This document shows positions 34,690 to 42,047 of a stretch of DNA of 64,000 bases, in pieces. Source of the stretch: Cryobacterium melibiosiphilum (GTDB lineage: Bacteria; Actinomycetota; Actinomycetes; Actinomycetales; Microbacteriaceae); assembly GCF_003602235.1 (NCBI RefSeq), contig NZ_QZVS01000088.1:27473-91472 (forward strand). Reading direction: 5' to 3'. A model generated the notes under the pieces. The model did not search any database. It saw only the letters and a program-made list of their open reading frames with translations, and was not told the origin of the DNA. Positions within the stretch are counted from its first letter, which is position 1; each line of letters opens with the position of its first letter. A program made the translations under genes and the position numbers.

Positions 34690-35262
34690 CTACTCCAGAG
34701 TCTTGCTGATCGCGCGCACAGCGGCGACAACGTGTCGCCGACGGCGGGTGTTGTCGTCCGGGCTCCCGGTGATGATGAGGCCGAGATTCGCACTCGCGGT
34801 CCAGGCGTGCACCAGAGCGACGATGGTCAGCAACAGGTCTTGAGCTGCGTCGGTTTCAAGGTGCGGCAGAGCGAGCTGAATGGCCGCTACCTTGCCTGAG
34901 GCTCGAAGCGAACGCTTGTCGACTCCGACCGGGGCGTTCCGTTCGAGGCCTTCCCACGCGGTCAGCCGGGCCAGCCGTGGGTTCGCGACGGAGGCGTCGA
35001 AGTAGTCGCCAGCGAATGTCGCAACGCTTTCTGGTCCGGTTCCGGTCAGGGGGATCTCGTCGAGGCCGGTCGTGAGTTGGCGGGTGATCACGGCATCGAA
35101 GAGACCCACTTTGTTGCCGAAATAGGAATAGATTCGCTGCTTGTTTACTCCGGAGCCCACGCCGATGCGATCAATGCGTGCGCCGGCGAAACCGTGCTCG
35201 GCGAACTCATCTGCCGCAGCCTCTAGCAGTCGATGCCTCGTTTGTTCAGTGTCCCAAGCCAC
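34690..35262 (-). CDS. TetR-family regulator
   Basis: 190 residues. HTH: RHRLLEAAADEFAEHGFAGA then VNKQRIYSYFGNKVGLFDAV. The C-terminal helical domain (about 75-190) binds an unknown ligand. Divergent from the small membrane protein/Zn-ADH pair, with two matching inverted repeats in the gap; it probably represses both directions. Confidence 0.87.
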   Translation of the reverse strand: MAWDTEQTRHRLLEAAADEFAEHGFAGARIDRIGVGSGVNKQRIYSYFGNKVGLFDAVITRQLTTGLDEIPLTGTGPESVATFAGDYFDASVANPRLARLTAWEGLERNAPVGVDKRSLRASGKVAAIQLALPHLETDAAQDLLLTIVALVHAWTASANLGLIITGSPDDNTRRRRHVVAAVRAISKTLE

Positions 35263-35275
35263 CGGATCAGCTTAT

Positions 35276-35340
35276 CTCCAACTGAATGGTTGGAGTTGCT
35301 CGCTCTAGCCCTATGATGAAATCCAACTGTTTATTTGGAG
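35276..35340. promoter_or_regulatory. Two TetR operators
   Basis: CTCCAAC-N6-GTTGGAG (35276-35295, perfect) and TCCAAC-N7-TTGGAG (35322-35340, one arm imperfect) share the frame CCAACTG..T..TTGG. They lie between the TetR start and the start of the small membrane protein gene. Confidence 0.65.
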
Positions 35341-35345
35341 ATTTC

Positions 35346-35639
35346 GTGGAGCATGAAGGCAAGGCACTTGCAGCCGATGAATTCGACGATAGGCATCATC
35401 GAAATCCAGCCGTGGCATCGGTTCACACTCGCGCAGTCGTCACCTGGCTTGCCATATTTCCCATGGCCGCGATCGGGATGACCGTTCTCAGCGTCGTGGT
35501 TCCGTCCTGGCCGCCAGTCCTCAAAGCCTTGGTGCTCACGGTTTTCGTCGTGCCCGCGGCCGTGTATTTCGCGGTTCCGCGCCTCCTGATGCTTCACAGC
35601 GTCATCAGAACGGCCCAGGCGACATCTTTTCGCCGCTAA
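35346..35639 (+). CDS. Small membrane protein, 97 aa
   Basis: GTG 35346 (GGAG upstream) starts a protein with a 25-residue hydrophilic N-terminus (VEHEGKALAADEFDDRHHRN) and two membrane helices (VVTWLAIFPMAAIGMTVLSV and LKALVLTVFVVPAAVYFAV). No family recognised. Fifty bases upstream of the Zn-alcohol dehydrogenase on the same strand and downstream of the TetR operators, so one regulated unit. Confidence 0.6.
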   Translation: MEHEGKALAADEFDDRHHRNPAVASVHTRAVVTWLAIFPMAAIGMTVLSVVVPSWPPVLKALVLTVFVVPAAVYFAVPRLLMLHSVIRTAQATSFRR

Positions 35640-35688
35640 TCAATCCGAGGCACGCGCCATTGGGCGGGGCCTGACAGATGGAGAAGAC

Positions 35689-36885
35689 ATGAAAATCACA
35701 GCAGCTGTCACACGCGAAAACGGCGGACCCTTCACCGTGGAGGAACTCGAGCTCGATGAGCTACGCCACAATGAAGTTCGTGTGCGACTCGTTGCGACGG
35801 GGATCTGCCACACCGACGCGCTCGTGCGTGACGGTGTCTACCCCACGCCCCACCCGGCGGTCCTCGGGCACGAAGGTGCCGGAGTCGTCGATGCGATCGG
35901 CGATTCCGTGACGTCCGTCATCGTCGGTGATCACGTCGTGCTCGCGGCGGCGTATTGCGGTCACTGCCGGCGTTGCCGGGCGGTCCAGATGGCGTATTGC
36001 GAGAACCTTCTGGCAGCAGACTTCGGCGGCCACCGTCTCGACGGCACCACAGCGCTCAGCAAGGGCGACGAAGTCATCTCCTCGCACTTCTTCGGACAGT
36101 CCTCGTTCGCCACCGATGCAAATGTGGTGGAGGAGTCTGTCCTGCGCGTCGACAAAGATGTGCCCCTCGAGCACCTGGGGCCGCTCGGCTGCGGTTTCAA
36201 TACTGGTGCCGGCACTGTGCTCAACGAGCTCAAGCCGGAAATCGGTTCAACCCTGGTCGTGTTCGGCGTCGGCGCCGTCGGCAGCGCTGCCGTGATGGCG
36301 GCGGTCGTCGCTCAGTGCGCGATCGTGGTCGCCATCGATATCTTCGATGAGCGCCTCAGCCTGGCCAAAGAGCTCGGGGCTACGCACAGCATCAACTCGA
36401 AGACGGAGGATGTCGCGAAGCGCCTGGACGAAATCACTCAGGGCCGGGGCGTCAATTACGTCATCGACACCACCGGACGTCCGGAGCTGCTTCGCACCGC
36501 AGCAGAGTCGCTCGGGGTTCGAGGTACGGTCGCACTCGTCGGAGCCGCGAAACCAGGCACCGAGGTCACCTTCGAGATCGGCTCGTCGCTGGTCAAGGGG
36601 TGGACTTTCAAGACCGTCGTGCAGGGCAGTTCGGTTCCGCAGGTCTTCATTCCGCAGCTCATTCAGCTCTGGCGCGATGGCCGATTCCCGTTCGAGAAGC
36701 TGATCACCGATTACCGGCTTGACGAGATCAACGACGGCTTTGCAGACTCGAAATCCGGCAAAACGAGCAAGCCCGTCATCATTTTCTCAGCGGATGGGCC
36801 CGAGCTGGTAGTACGGGCGGGCAAGGCTAGGAGTCGCTGGCGAGCATGCGACCGTCTGGATCAAGCTGCTTCACGACGACGGTGA
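35689..36885 (+). CDS. Zinc-dependent alcohol dehydrogenase (aryl-alcohol type)
   Basis: 398-residue medium-chain dehydrogenase. Catalytic zinc ligands lie in GICHTDALVRDG (C39 region) and GHEGAGVV; the structural zinc lobe CGHCRRCRAVQMAYC is present; the NAD site is FGVGAVGSAA. This resembles class III/aryl-alcohol dehydrogenases, which usually end at about residue 366 (SKSGKTSKPVIIF). Here the frame continues 32 residues into the opposing MarR gene, giving a 59-bp antisense overlap, so the normal stop has been lost or replaced. Activity is probably kept. Confidence 0.88.
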   Translation: MKITAAVTRENGGPFTVEELELDELRHNEVRVRLVATGICHTDALVRDGVYPTPHPAVLGHEGAGVVDAIGDSVTSVIVGDHVVLAAAYCGHCRRCRAVQMAYCENLLAADFGGHRLDGTTALSKGDEVISSHFFGQSSFATDANVVEESVLRVDKDVPLEHLGPLGCGFNTGAGTVLNELKPEIGSTLVVFGVGAVGSAAVMAAVVAQCAIVVAIDIFDERLSLAKELGATHSINSKTEDVAKRLDEITQGRGVNYVIDTTGRPELLRTAAESLGVRGTVALVGAAKPGTEVTFEIGSSLVKGWTFKTVVQGSSVPQVFIPQLIQLWRDGRFPFEKLITDYRLDEINDGFADSKSGKTSKPVIIFSADGPELVVRAGKARSRWRACDRLDQAASRRR

Positions 36886-37309
36886 GAATTTCCGAAAGGT
36901 TCTCGACCTGCGCCGGGGTGAGTGAATCGATGACGAGTCTCCGGACCGCGGCAACGTGGCCGGGGGCGGCCGCGACGACTTTCTGCCAACCGCCCTCGGT
37001 GAGGGCCACATTCGTGGCTCGACGGTCCTCCGCGCAGGGGGATCGTTCAACCAGACCAGCGCCCTCGAGACGGGTTACAACCCGGGACAGGCGCGGGAGT
37101 GTGGCATTGGTCCTGGCTGCGAGGGCGCTGGTTCGAAGCATGCGCTTCGGTGCCTCCGACAACATGGCAAGGGTGAAGTACTCGAAGTGAGTCAAGCCCT
37201 CGTCTCGGCTCAGCTGCAGGTCGAGTGCGGCCGGGAGGAGTTCGAGGACGGCCGTGAGTTTGACCCATGCGTTGCGCTCGTCGGCCGATAGCCATTTCGT
37301 CTCGCTCAT
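36827..37309 (-). CDS. MarR-family regulator
   Basis: 160 residues with the full MarR winged helix: LTHFEYFTLAMLSEAPKRML, TSALAARTNATLPRLSRVVT, LEGAGLVERSPCAEDRRATN (the DxR wing). Dimerisation helices at both ends. Convergent with the Zn-ADH, overlapping its tail by 59 bp. Likely regulates a nearby dehydrogenase or itself. Confidence 0.88.
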   Translation of the reverse strand: MSETKWLSADERNAWVKLTAVLELLPAALDLQLSRDEGLTHFEYFTLAMLSEAPKRMLRTSALAARTNATLPRLSRVVTRLEGAGLVERSPCAEDRRATNVALTEGGWQKVVAAAPGHVAAVRRLVIDSLTPAQVENLSEILTVVVKQLDPDGRMLASDS

Positions 37310-37483
37310 GGCTTGATTCTAGCCAAACTTGCAGGTACAATTAAGTTGTCGGCAACAGGAGGCGGGATCGAGCCTGCCGCCCCGTAGGCCTCGACCGAGG
37401 TTCACGCCGCGGGGGGGCGCACGGCGCAGCACTGCGTGAACCCGTGGCGGATGTCCGCGACGGTTCACTCCTGAAACCTGGCT

Positions 37484-37965
37484 TCAGCGCGCCCCGGCGC
37501 CCAGGGCGATGTCGAAGCCGGCGCCGTTGCTCGAGAGGCCGACCAGAAGGATGCCGGCCCGTTCGAGGGCGTGGGCCATCTCCAGCTTTCCGGCGTCGAG
37601 GGGGCGCATGTCGAGGCTCACGAGAAACTCGGCGACGCGTGCCTTGGCCTCGGCGCTATCGCTGGCGCAGAACACGTCCACGGGGTCGCCGTCAGCAATG
37701 ACTCCACCATAGATCGTGTTGAATGCCGTCACGACCTCGGTGCCCTCGGGGCCGCGGCGGCGATCTGCTGGGCCACTGCGTTGCCCGGGGTGGTCATGAG
37801 CCCGCTGGCGTCGGCGTTGAACGGGTTGGTGATGTCGACGAGGATCTTGCCGGCCAGCGTATCGCCGTAGTGTGCGACGACGTCAACCGCTCCGGCGTAG
37901 AGCACGGCCACGAAGACGATGTCACCCGCCTGCCGTGCTCCGAACGTGCCGACAGTGGCCCGCCC
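37484..37965 (-). pseudogene. NADPH-dependent F420 reductase remnant
   Basis: Two frames together encode the C-terminal two-thirds of an F420:NADP oxidoreductase: VGTFGARQAGDIVFVAVLYA and ILVDITNPFNADASGLMTTP in one frame to about 37735, then AFNTIYGGVIADGDPVDVFC and LEMAHALERAGILLVGLSSN to the stop at 37484. A missing base in the C-run near 37755 (GCGGCCCCGAGG) causes the shift. The N-terminal dinucleotide-binding GxGxxG segment is absent: upstream of about 37965 the sequence changes abruptly to a TetR fragment on the other strand. Confidence 0.7.
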
Positions 37966-37987
37966 GTTCATCGGGGCGGCCGTCGAA

Positions 37988-38260
37988 ATCCGGGACCCGG
38001 GCCATTCGGCACGCATCTTCGCCCGCGACAACACGACGGCATTTGCGGCACGGCTGGCCGAAGCGGCCCGCGAGGCCGGAGCCAGCGACCCTCAGCAGCT
38101 CGGCGAGCAACTGGCGCTGCTCCTGGACGGCGCCTCCACCCGCAGCCGAGTTCTCGACGCCGACACGTTCGCGACCGCCGCCGCCATCGCAGTCATTCTC
38201 ATCGACAACGCCATCCCTTGGGCAGCGGTGACGCCCGAGAGTAGCGCTGAGCCGGAGTAG
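37988..38260 (+). pseudogene. TetR regulator C-terminal fragment
   Basis: The frame reads DPGHSARIFARDNTTAF, AARLAEAAREAGASDPQQLG, LALLLDGASTRSRVLDAD and ends at 38260: the C-terminal half of a TetR protein of the DPxHPAR group. The DNA-binding N-half is missing. It faces away from the F420-reductase remnant, with both genes cut at their 5' ends at the same point (about 37965-37990). Confidence 0.6.
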
Positions 38261-38349
38261 ACATCCGCTCGGCCCGTCCAACGCGCGCTGCACACGACCA
38301 AGCCCGACCGAGTGATGCTCGAAGAGGGCTTGCGCTCCTCATTCAGCAC

Positions 38350-38376
38350 TATTATCATACAATCAAATGGTTGTAT
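38350..38376 (+). promoter_or_regulatory. -10 element and palindrome over ArsR start
   Basis: TATTAT at 38350-38355 is followed by the dyad ATACAATC-N4-GGTTGTAT (38357-38376) that contains the ATG at 38367. It fits an ArsR autoregulatory operator (ACAACC..GGTTGT) and a nearly leaderless transcript. Confidence 0.6.
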
Positions 38377-38753
38377 TAGAGATTTCCGAGCATGACGTCA
38401 ACCGCCTCTTCCGAGCCCTCGCGGACTCGACACGGCGGGATATCGTGCGCCGCACACTGGTCACCGACGTCTCGGTGTCACAGCTGGCAGACGCCTACGA
38501 GATGTCGTTCGCGGCCGTGCAGAAACATGTCGCCGTGTTGGAGGAGGCCAGGCTCGTGACCAAGGAATCACGTGGCCGTGAGCGGATGGTGCGGGCGAAC
38601 CTCGATCGCATCCGGCAGGCGCAGCGCCTGCTCGACCACTTCGAAGAACTCTGGCGTTCCCGCATCGACCGCCTCGACATCCTGCTCGCACAGGACCAAT
38701 CGACTCCAGACGAACCCGCTCCACCTCCCAGCTCACTGAAAGCCGCCACCTAA
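38367..38753 (+). CDS. ArsR-family repressor
   Basis: 128 residues. Winged HTH: VNRLFRALADSTRRDIVRRT, SVSQLADAYEMSFAAVQKHV, AVLEEARLVTKESRGRERMV. No metal-binding cysteines, so it belongs to the ArsR group paired with SRPBCC (AHSA1) proteins rather than metal sensors. The downstream SRPBCC gene is 14 bp away. Its start codon lies inside its presumed operator. Confidence 0.88.
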   Translation: MVVLEISEHDVNRLFRALADSTRRDIVRRTLVTDVSVSQLADAYEMSFAAVQKHVAVLEEARLVTKESRGRERMVRANLDRIRQAQRLLDHFEELWRSRIDRLDILLAQDQSTPDEPAPPPSSLKAAT

Positions 38754-38767
38754 CCGAAAGGAACATC

Positions 38768-39748
38768 ATGCCCGTCACCTCCGTCGAGAAAGACCTCGAC
38801 CAGCTCACGATCACGATCATCGCCGACTTCGCGGCGCCCCTCCGGCGGCTCTGGGACGCGTACACCGATCCGCGCCAGATCGAACGATTCTGGGGCCCGC
38901 CGACCTATCCGGCCAGGTTCCTGCGGCACGACGCGCTGGCCGGCGGTCGCAGCCTGTATTCCATGACCGGGCCGGAGGGCGACGTTCACTTCGGCTGCTG
39001 GGACTGGACGTCGGCCGAGGCCCCGCACACGTTCGAAGTGCTCGATCGGTTCTCGGATGCGGCGGGCAGGCCGATCCCCGACCTTCCGACCACCCGCGTG
39101 GAATTTGCCTTCGAGGAGACGCGCGACGGCAGCCGCCTCCGGACGACGTCGTACTTCGAGTCGCTCGAGCAGATGCAGCAGCTCATTGAGATGGGCATGC
39201 TCGAGGGCACCCGCGAGGCCATGTCCCAGATCGACCAGGTTCTGGCCGATCTGGCGTCGTTCGCCACCGAGCGCGCGACGGAGGCGCAGATCCTGAGCGA
39301 CACCCAGGTGCGGGTGGCGCGGGTCATCCGCGGCACCGCTCCGCAAGTGTGGCGCGCGCACACCGATGCGGCCCTGATGAAGCGCTGGCTGCTCGGACCT
39401 GACGGCTGGTCGATGCCCGTCTGCGAGATCGCGACCGCCGTCGGCGACAGCTACCGCTATGAGTGGCAGCGGGATGGCGGCGAGGAGCGGTTCGGTTTCA
39501 CCGGCGAGCTGCTCGAGTCGCAGGAGCCGTCCCGCGCGGTCACCACCGAGGCGATGATCGGCATGGACTTTCCGGCGACGCTCAACGAGCTCACCCTCAC
39601 AGAGGTGGAGGGCGGAACACTGCTCTGTCTCGTCGTCACCTACGCGAACGCCGAGCAGCGCGACGCTGTACTGGCGACCGGTATGACCGACGGCATGGAG
39701 ACGAGCTACGCGCGCCTTGAGAGTCTGCTGCAGCCGACGCTGGCCTGA
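38768..39748 (+). CDS. Tandem SRPBCC (AHSA1) protein
   Basis: 326 residues containing two START-like domains: the first about 10-165 (ITIIADFAAPLRRLWDAYTD, FWGPPTYPARFLRHD), the second about 178-320 (QVRVARVIRGTAPQVWRAHT, KRWLLGPDGWSMPVCEIATA). Most family members have one domain, so this is a duplication-fusion. Ligand unknown. Good AAAGGAAC site before ATG 38768. Operon with the ArsR gene. Confidence 0.85.
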   Translation: MPVTSVEKDLDQLTITIIADFAAPLRRLWDAYTDPRQIERFWGPPTYPARFLRHDALAGGRSLYSMTGPEGDVHFGCWDWTSAEAPHTFEVLDRFSDAAGRPIPDLPTTRVEFAFEETRDGSRLRTTSYFESLEQMQQLIEMGMLEGTREAMSQIDQVLADLASFATERATEAQILSDTQVRVARVIRGTAPQVWRAHTDAALMKRWLLGPDGWSMPVCEIATAVGDSYRYEWQRDGGEERFGFTGELLESQEPSRAVTTEAMIGMDFPATLNELTLTEVEGGTLLCLVVTYANAEQRDAVLATGMTDGMETSYARLESLLQPTLA

Positions 39749-39808
39749 CACCCGCGCGGTCGAGGTGAACGTGCCCGAAGCCTCGGGGTAGGCGTTGCGC
39801 CCTATCGG

Positions 39809-40417
39809 TCACCGTTCGCGAAGGCGCACCCCCGAGCTCTTCAACTCGAGCTGGGCGAGCGCGCGCATGACGCCAGGGTCACCGCGTCGCCAGGCGGCCA
39901 TCGCGTCGGGATCGATCGTGGAGAGGGTCGAGACTTTTTGGGTGGCGAGCGCTCGCAGGGCGAGCAGGTCGACGCCCACACCGGCCCGGACGGCCGCTTT
40001 GAGCTGCCCGGACTTTCGCGCGAAACGGATGCGGGGGAGCAGCCACAGCAAAAGGATCATGATGATCGGCAGGGCGGCGATCCCGATGCCCAGACCGAGC
40101 GCGAACTGGTTGACGGCGACCTGCTGACTCTGCCCCGCCGCCTCGAGGCTGACTCCGGCACTGCTCGCGGATGCGAAGGGTGCTTTGATGCCGCCGCCGA
40201 TGAGTGGGACACGACCGAGAGTGGTGCCCGCCTCGGTCATGGTCGCCGAAAACCCCCTACCGGCTTCCTCCATCTGCCTGCCGAACGTGGCAAGACCCGC
40301 AATGAGCGTGTAGACGGCCAGGCCGAGCCAGACCCACCCGGCGATCAAACCGAGTGCGATCACGTCGCCGATAATTTGGCGGGTTCTGCGGGGGCCGAAG
40401 TCGGAATACCAAGTCAT
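39809..40417 (-). CDS. Membrane protein, 202 aa, function unknown
   Basis: Two transmembrane helices (IALGLIAGWVWLGLAVYTLI and FALGLGIGIAALPIIMILLL) flank an approximately 75-residue extracytoplasmic loop; a cytoplasmic C-terminal helix region (RALATQKVSTLSTIDPDAMA, AWRRGDPGVMRALAQLEL) ends the protein. Conserved-looking but not recognised. Monocistronic, 80 bp from the methyltransferase gene end. Confidence 0.65.
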   Translation of the reverse strand: MTWYSDFGPRRTRQIIGDVIALGLIAGWVWLGLAVYTLIAGLATFGRQMEEAGRGFSATMTEAGTTLGRVPLIGGGIKAPFASASSAGVSLEAAGQSQQVAVNQFALGLGIGIAALPIIMILLLWLLPRIRFARKSGQLKAAVRAGVGVDLLALRALATQKVSTLSTIDPDAMAAWRRGDPGVMRALAQLELKSSGVRLRER

Positions 40418-40497
40418 AGCCTCATGATGCCAGCGCGCGGGTCCGGTGTCGTGCGCCGCCCGTCAACCGGCCGGGAGTGGCTCGCCGCCCGGGGCGG

Positions 40498-41403
40498 TCA
40501 TCGCCGCGCCTCGGTGTCGGTCGTGCCCGGCCGGACTGCCGCCCAGAAGGCTCGACCAGATGTGCAACGGATGCCGGAGGTCCCTTCTTTCAGCGTTGCG
40601 ATGGCGGCGTCGAGTGCCGTGAGGTCCGAGTCGTTGAGGTCGTCGCGCAGAAAGTCGCGGTTGCGGGTGAGGTTCAGTTCCAGGTAGCGGGCGCCATCCG
40701 TGGTGTCGGCCGAGGCGATGAGGGATGTGGCGGTGCGGTCGACCGGGGAGAAGCCGGCCGCGGTGAGGGCCGACGTCCACTCGGCCGTGATCGGATAGCC
40801 GTGGGCGGCGAGCGCGCTGACGACACGGTCGCCGAGGCCCTCGCGGCCCGTTCCCAGATCGGCGGGTTCGTAGGTCGTCACGTCGGCGAACTCGGTGACC
40901 ACGAGCACGCCGCCGGGGCGCAGTACATCGAAGACCTGCCGCAGCAACCGTTCGGGATCGGTCACGTGGTGAAGTGACAGCGCGGCCCAGGCGAGATCCA
41001 CGCCGAGGGGCACCGCGGCGGGCCAATCGCCGTCGAGGTCGACGAGATGCGTGCTCACGCGATCCGCGACGCCGGCCTCCGCCGCCGCGGATGCGAGGCG
41101 GTGCAGCATCTGAGGTGCGGCATCCAGGCTGTGGATTCGCGCATCGGGAAAGCGAGCCGCCAGCGCCAGGGACCCGGTTCCCGTGCCGGCGCCCAGATCT
41201 ACGATCGTGCGCGGCTCAACGACGGTGCGCGGAACGGTCGTGAGCGCGCGCTGGGCAGCGTCGAGCGCCGCGGCGAGCACGGGTGCGCCCAGCGCGGCGT
41301 CGAGGTCGAGCATCTCCGGCAGTGCGGAATCGTCCTCCGGGGCGGGGCCGTGGCCTGGCCGGTCGTGGTGCACAGGCTGTCGGGCGGTGTGGGTATGCGT
41401 CAT
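40498..41403 (-). CDS. Class I SAM-dependent methyltransferase
   Basis: 301 residues. SAM-binding motif I VDLGAGTGTGSLALA (about 68-82), acidic residue in HSLDAAPQM, motif III LHHVTDPERLLRQVFDVLRP. The N-terminus is histidine-rich (MTHTHTARQPVHHDRPGHGP), possibly metal-binding. Substrate unknown. ATG 41403 selected; GTG 41409 possible. Divergent from the XRE-cupin regulator 48 bp away, which probably controls it. Confidence 0.85.
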   Translation of the reverse strand: MTHTHTARQPVHHDRPGHGPAPEDDSALPEMLDLDAALGAPVLAAALDAAQRALTTVPRTVVEPRTIVDLGAGTGTGSLALAARFPDARIHSLDAAPQMLHRLASAAAEAGVADRVSTHLVDLDGDWPAAVPLGVDLAWAALSLHHVTDPERLLRQVFDVLRPGGVLVVTEFADVTTYEPADLGTGREGLGDRVVSALAAHGYPITAEWTSALTAAGFSPVDRTATSLIASADTTDGARYLELNLTRNRDFLRDDLNDSDLTALDAAIATLKEGTSGIRCTSGRAFWAAVRPGTTDTEARR

Positions 41404-41445
41404 AGCCACCAGCCTAGGCGCCTCCTGCTGCTATGGCATAGGCTC

Positions 41446-41460
41446 TTGCGTATGACGCAA
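41446..41460. promoter_or_regulatory. Palindrome centred on regulator start codon
   Basis: TTGCGT-ATG-ACGCAA is a perfect six-base inverted repeat whose centre is the start codon at 41452. CATAGG at 41437-41442 could be a -10 giving a leaderless transcript. Probable operator for the XRE-cupin protein, also close to the divergent methyltransferase promoter. Confidence 0.6.
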
Positions 41461-42027
41461 GACGTGATCGATGATCTGGTGCGGCAACGCATCCGCAGCC
41501 TGCGCCTGGCACGCGGCTGGACGCTCGCCACGCTCGGCGCCCGCTGCTATCTGTCCCCGTCGACCCTGAGTCGCATCGAGACAGGCCATCGCCGAATTGC
41601 CCTGGACCAGCTCGTGCCCATCGCCCAGGCGTTGGGAACGACTCTCGACCATCTCGTCGAGCCGGAGGATGACGGGGACGTCGTCATTCGCCCCGAACCC
41701 GAGACGAGCGTCGGATCAACGGTGTGGCTGCTCTCCCGCGAACGCGACCGGCGCGGCGTGACGATCGCCAAGATGCGCTTCACTCCCGACCGACTCGTCG
41801 GGGAATCCCAGGTGCACCCGGGGTATGAGTGGTTCACCGTGCTCAGCGGCACCGTTCAGCTGCGATTGGGGGAGCGCACGATCCTCGTGCGTGAGGGTCA
41901 GGCGGCGGAGTTCTCCACGATGACCCCCCACGCCATCGAGGCGTACGAGGGCCCCGTGGAGCTGTTGACGATCTTCGACCACGACGGCGAGCGCGCCCAC
42001 CTGCCCGGCCACCGTCACCCGCAGTGA
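41452..42027 (+). CDS. XRE-HTH regulator with cupin domain
   Basis: 191 residues: HTH_3 domain (residues 5-62; QRIRSLRLARGWTLATLGAR, YLSPSTLSRIETGHRRIALD) and a C-terminal cupin_2 domain (about 105-180; HPGYEWFTVLSGTVQLRLGE, EGQAAEFSTMTPHAIEA). Such regulators sense small organic effectors through the cupin. ATG 41452 is the only start compatible with the HTH; the frame upstream is antisense to the methyltransferase gene. Confidence 0.88.
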   Translation: MTQDVIDDLVRQRIRSLRLARGWTLATLGARCYLSPSTLSRIETGHRRIALDQLVPIAQALGTTLDHLVEPEDDGDVVIRPEPETSVGSTVWLLSRERDRRGVTIAKMRFTPDRLVGESQVHPGYEWFTVLSGTVQLRLGERTILVREGQAAEFSTMTPHAIEAYEGPVELLTIFDHDGERAHLPGHRHPQ

Positions 42028-42047
42028 CCCCGACAGGTCACGCCGGG

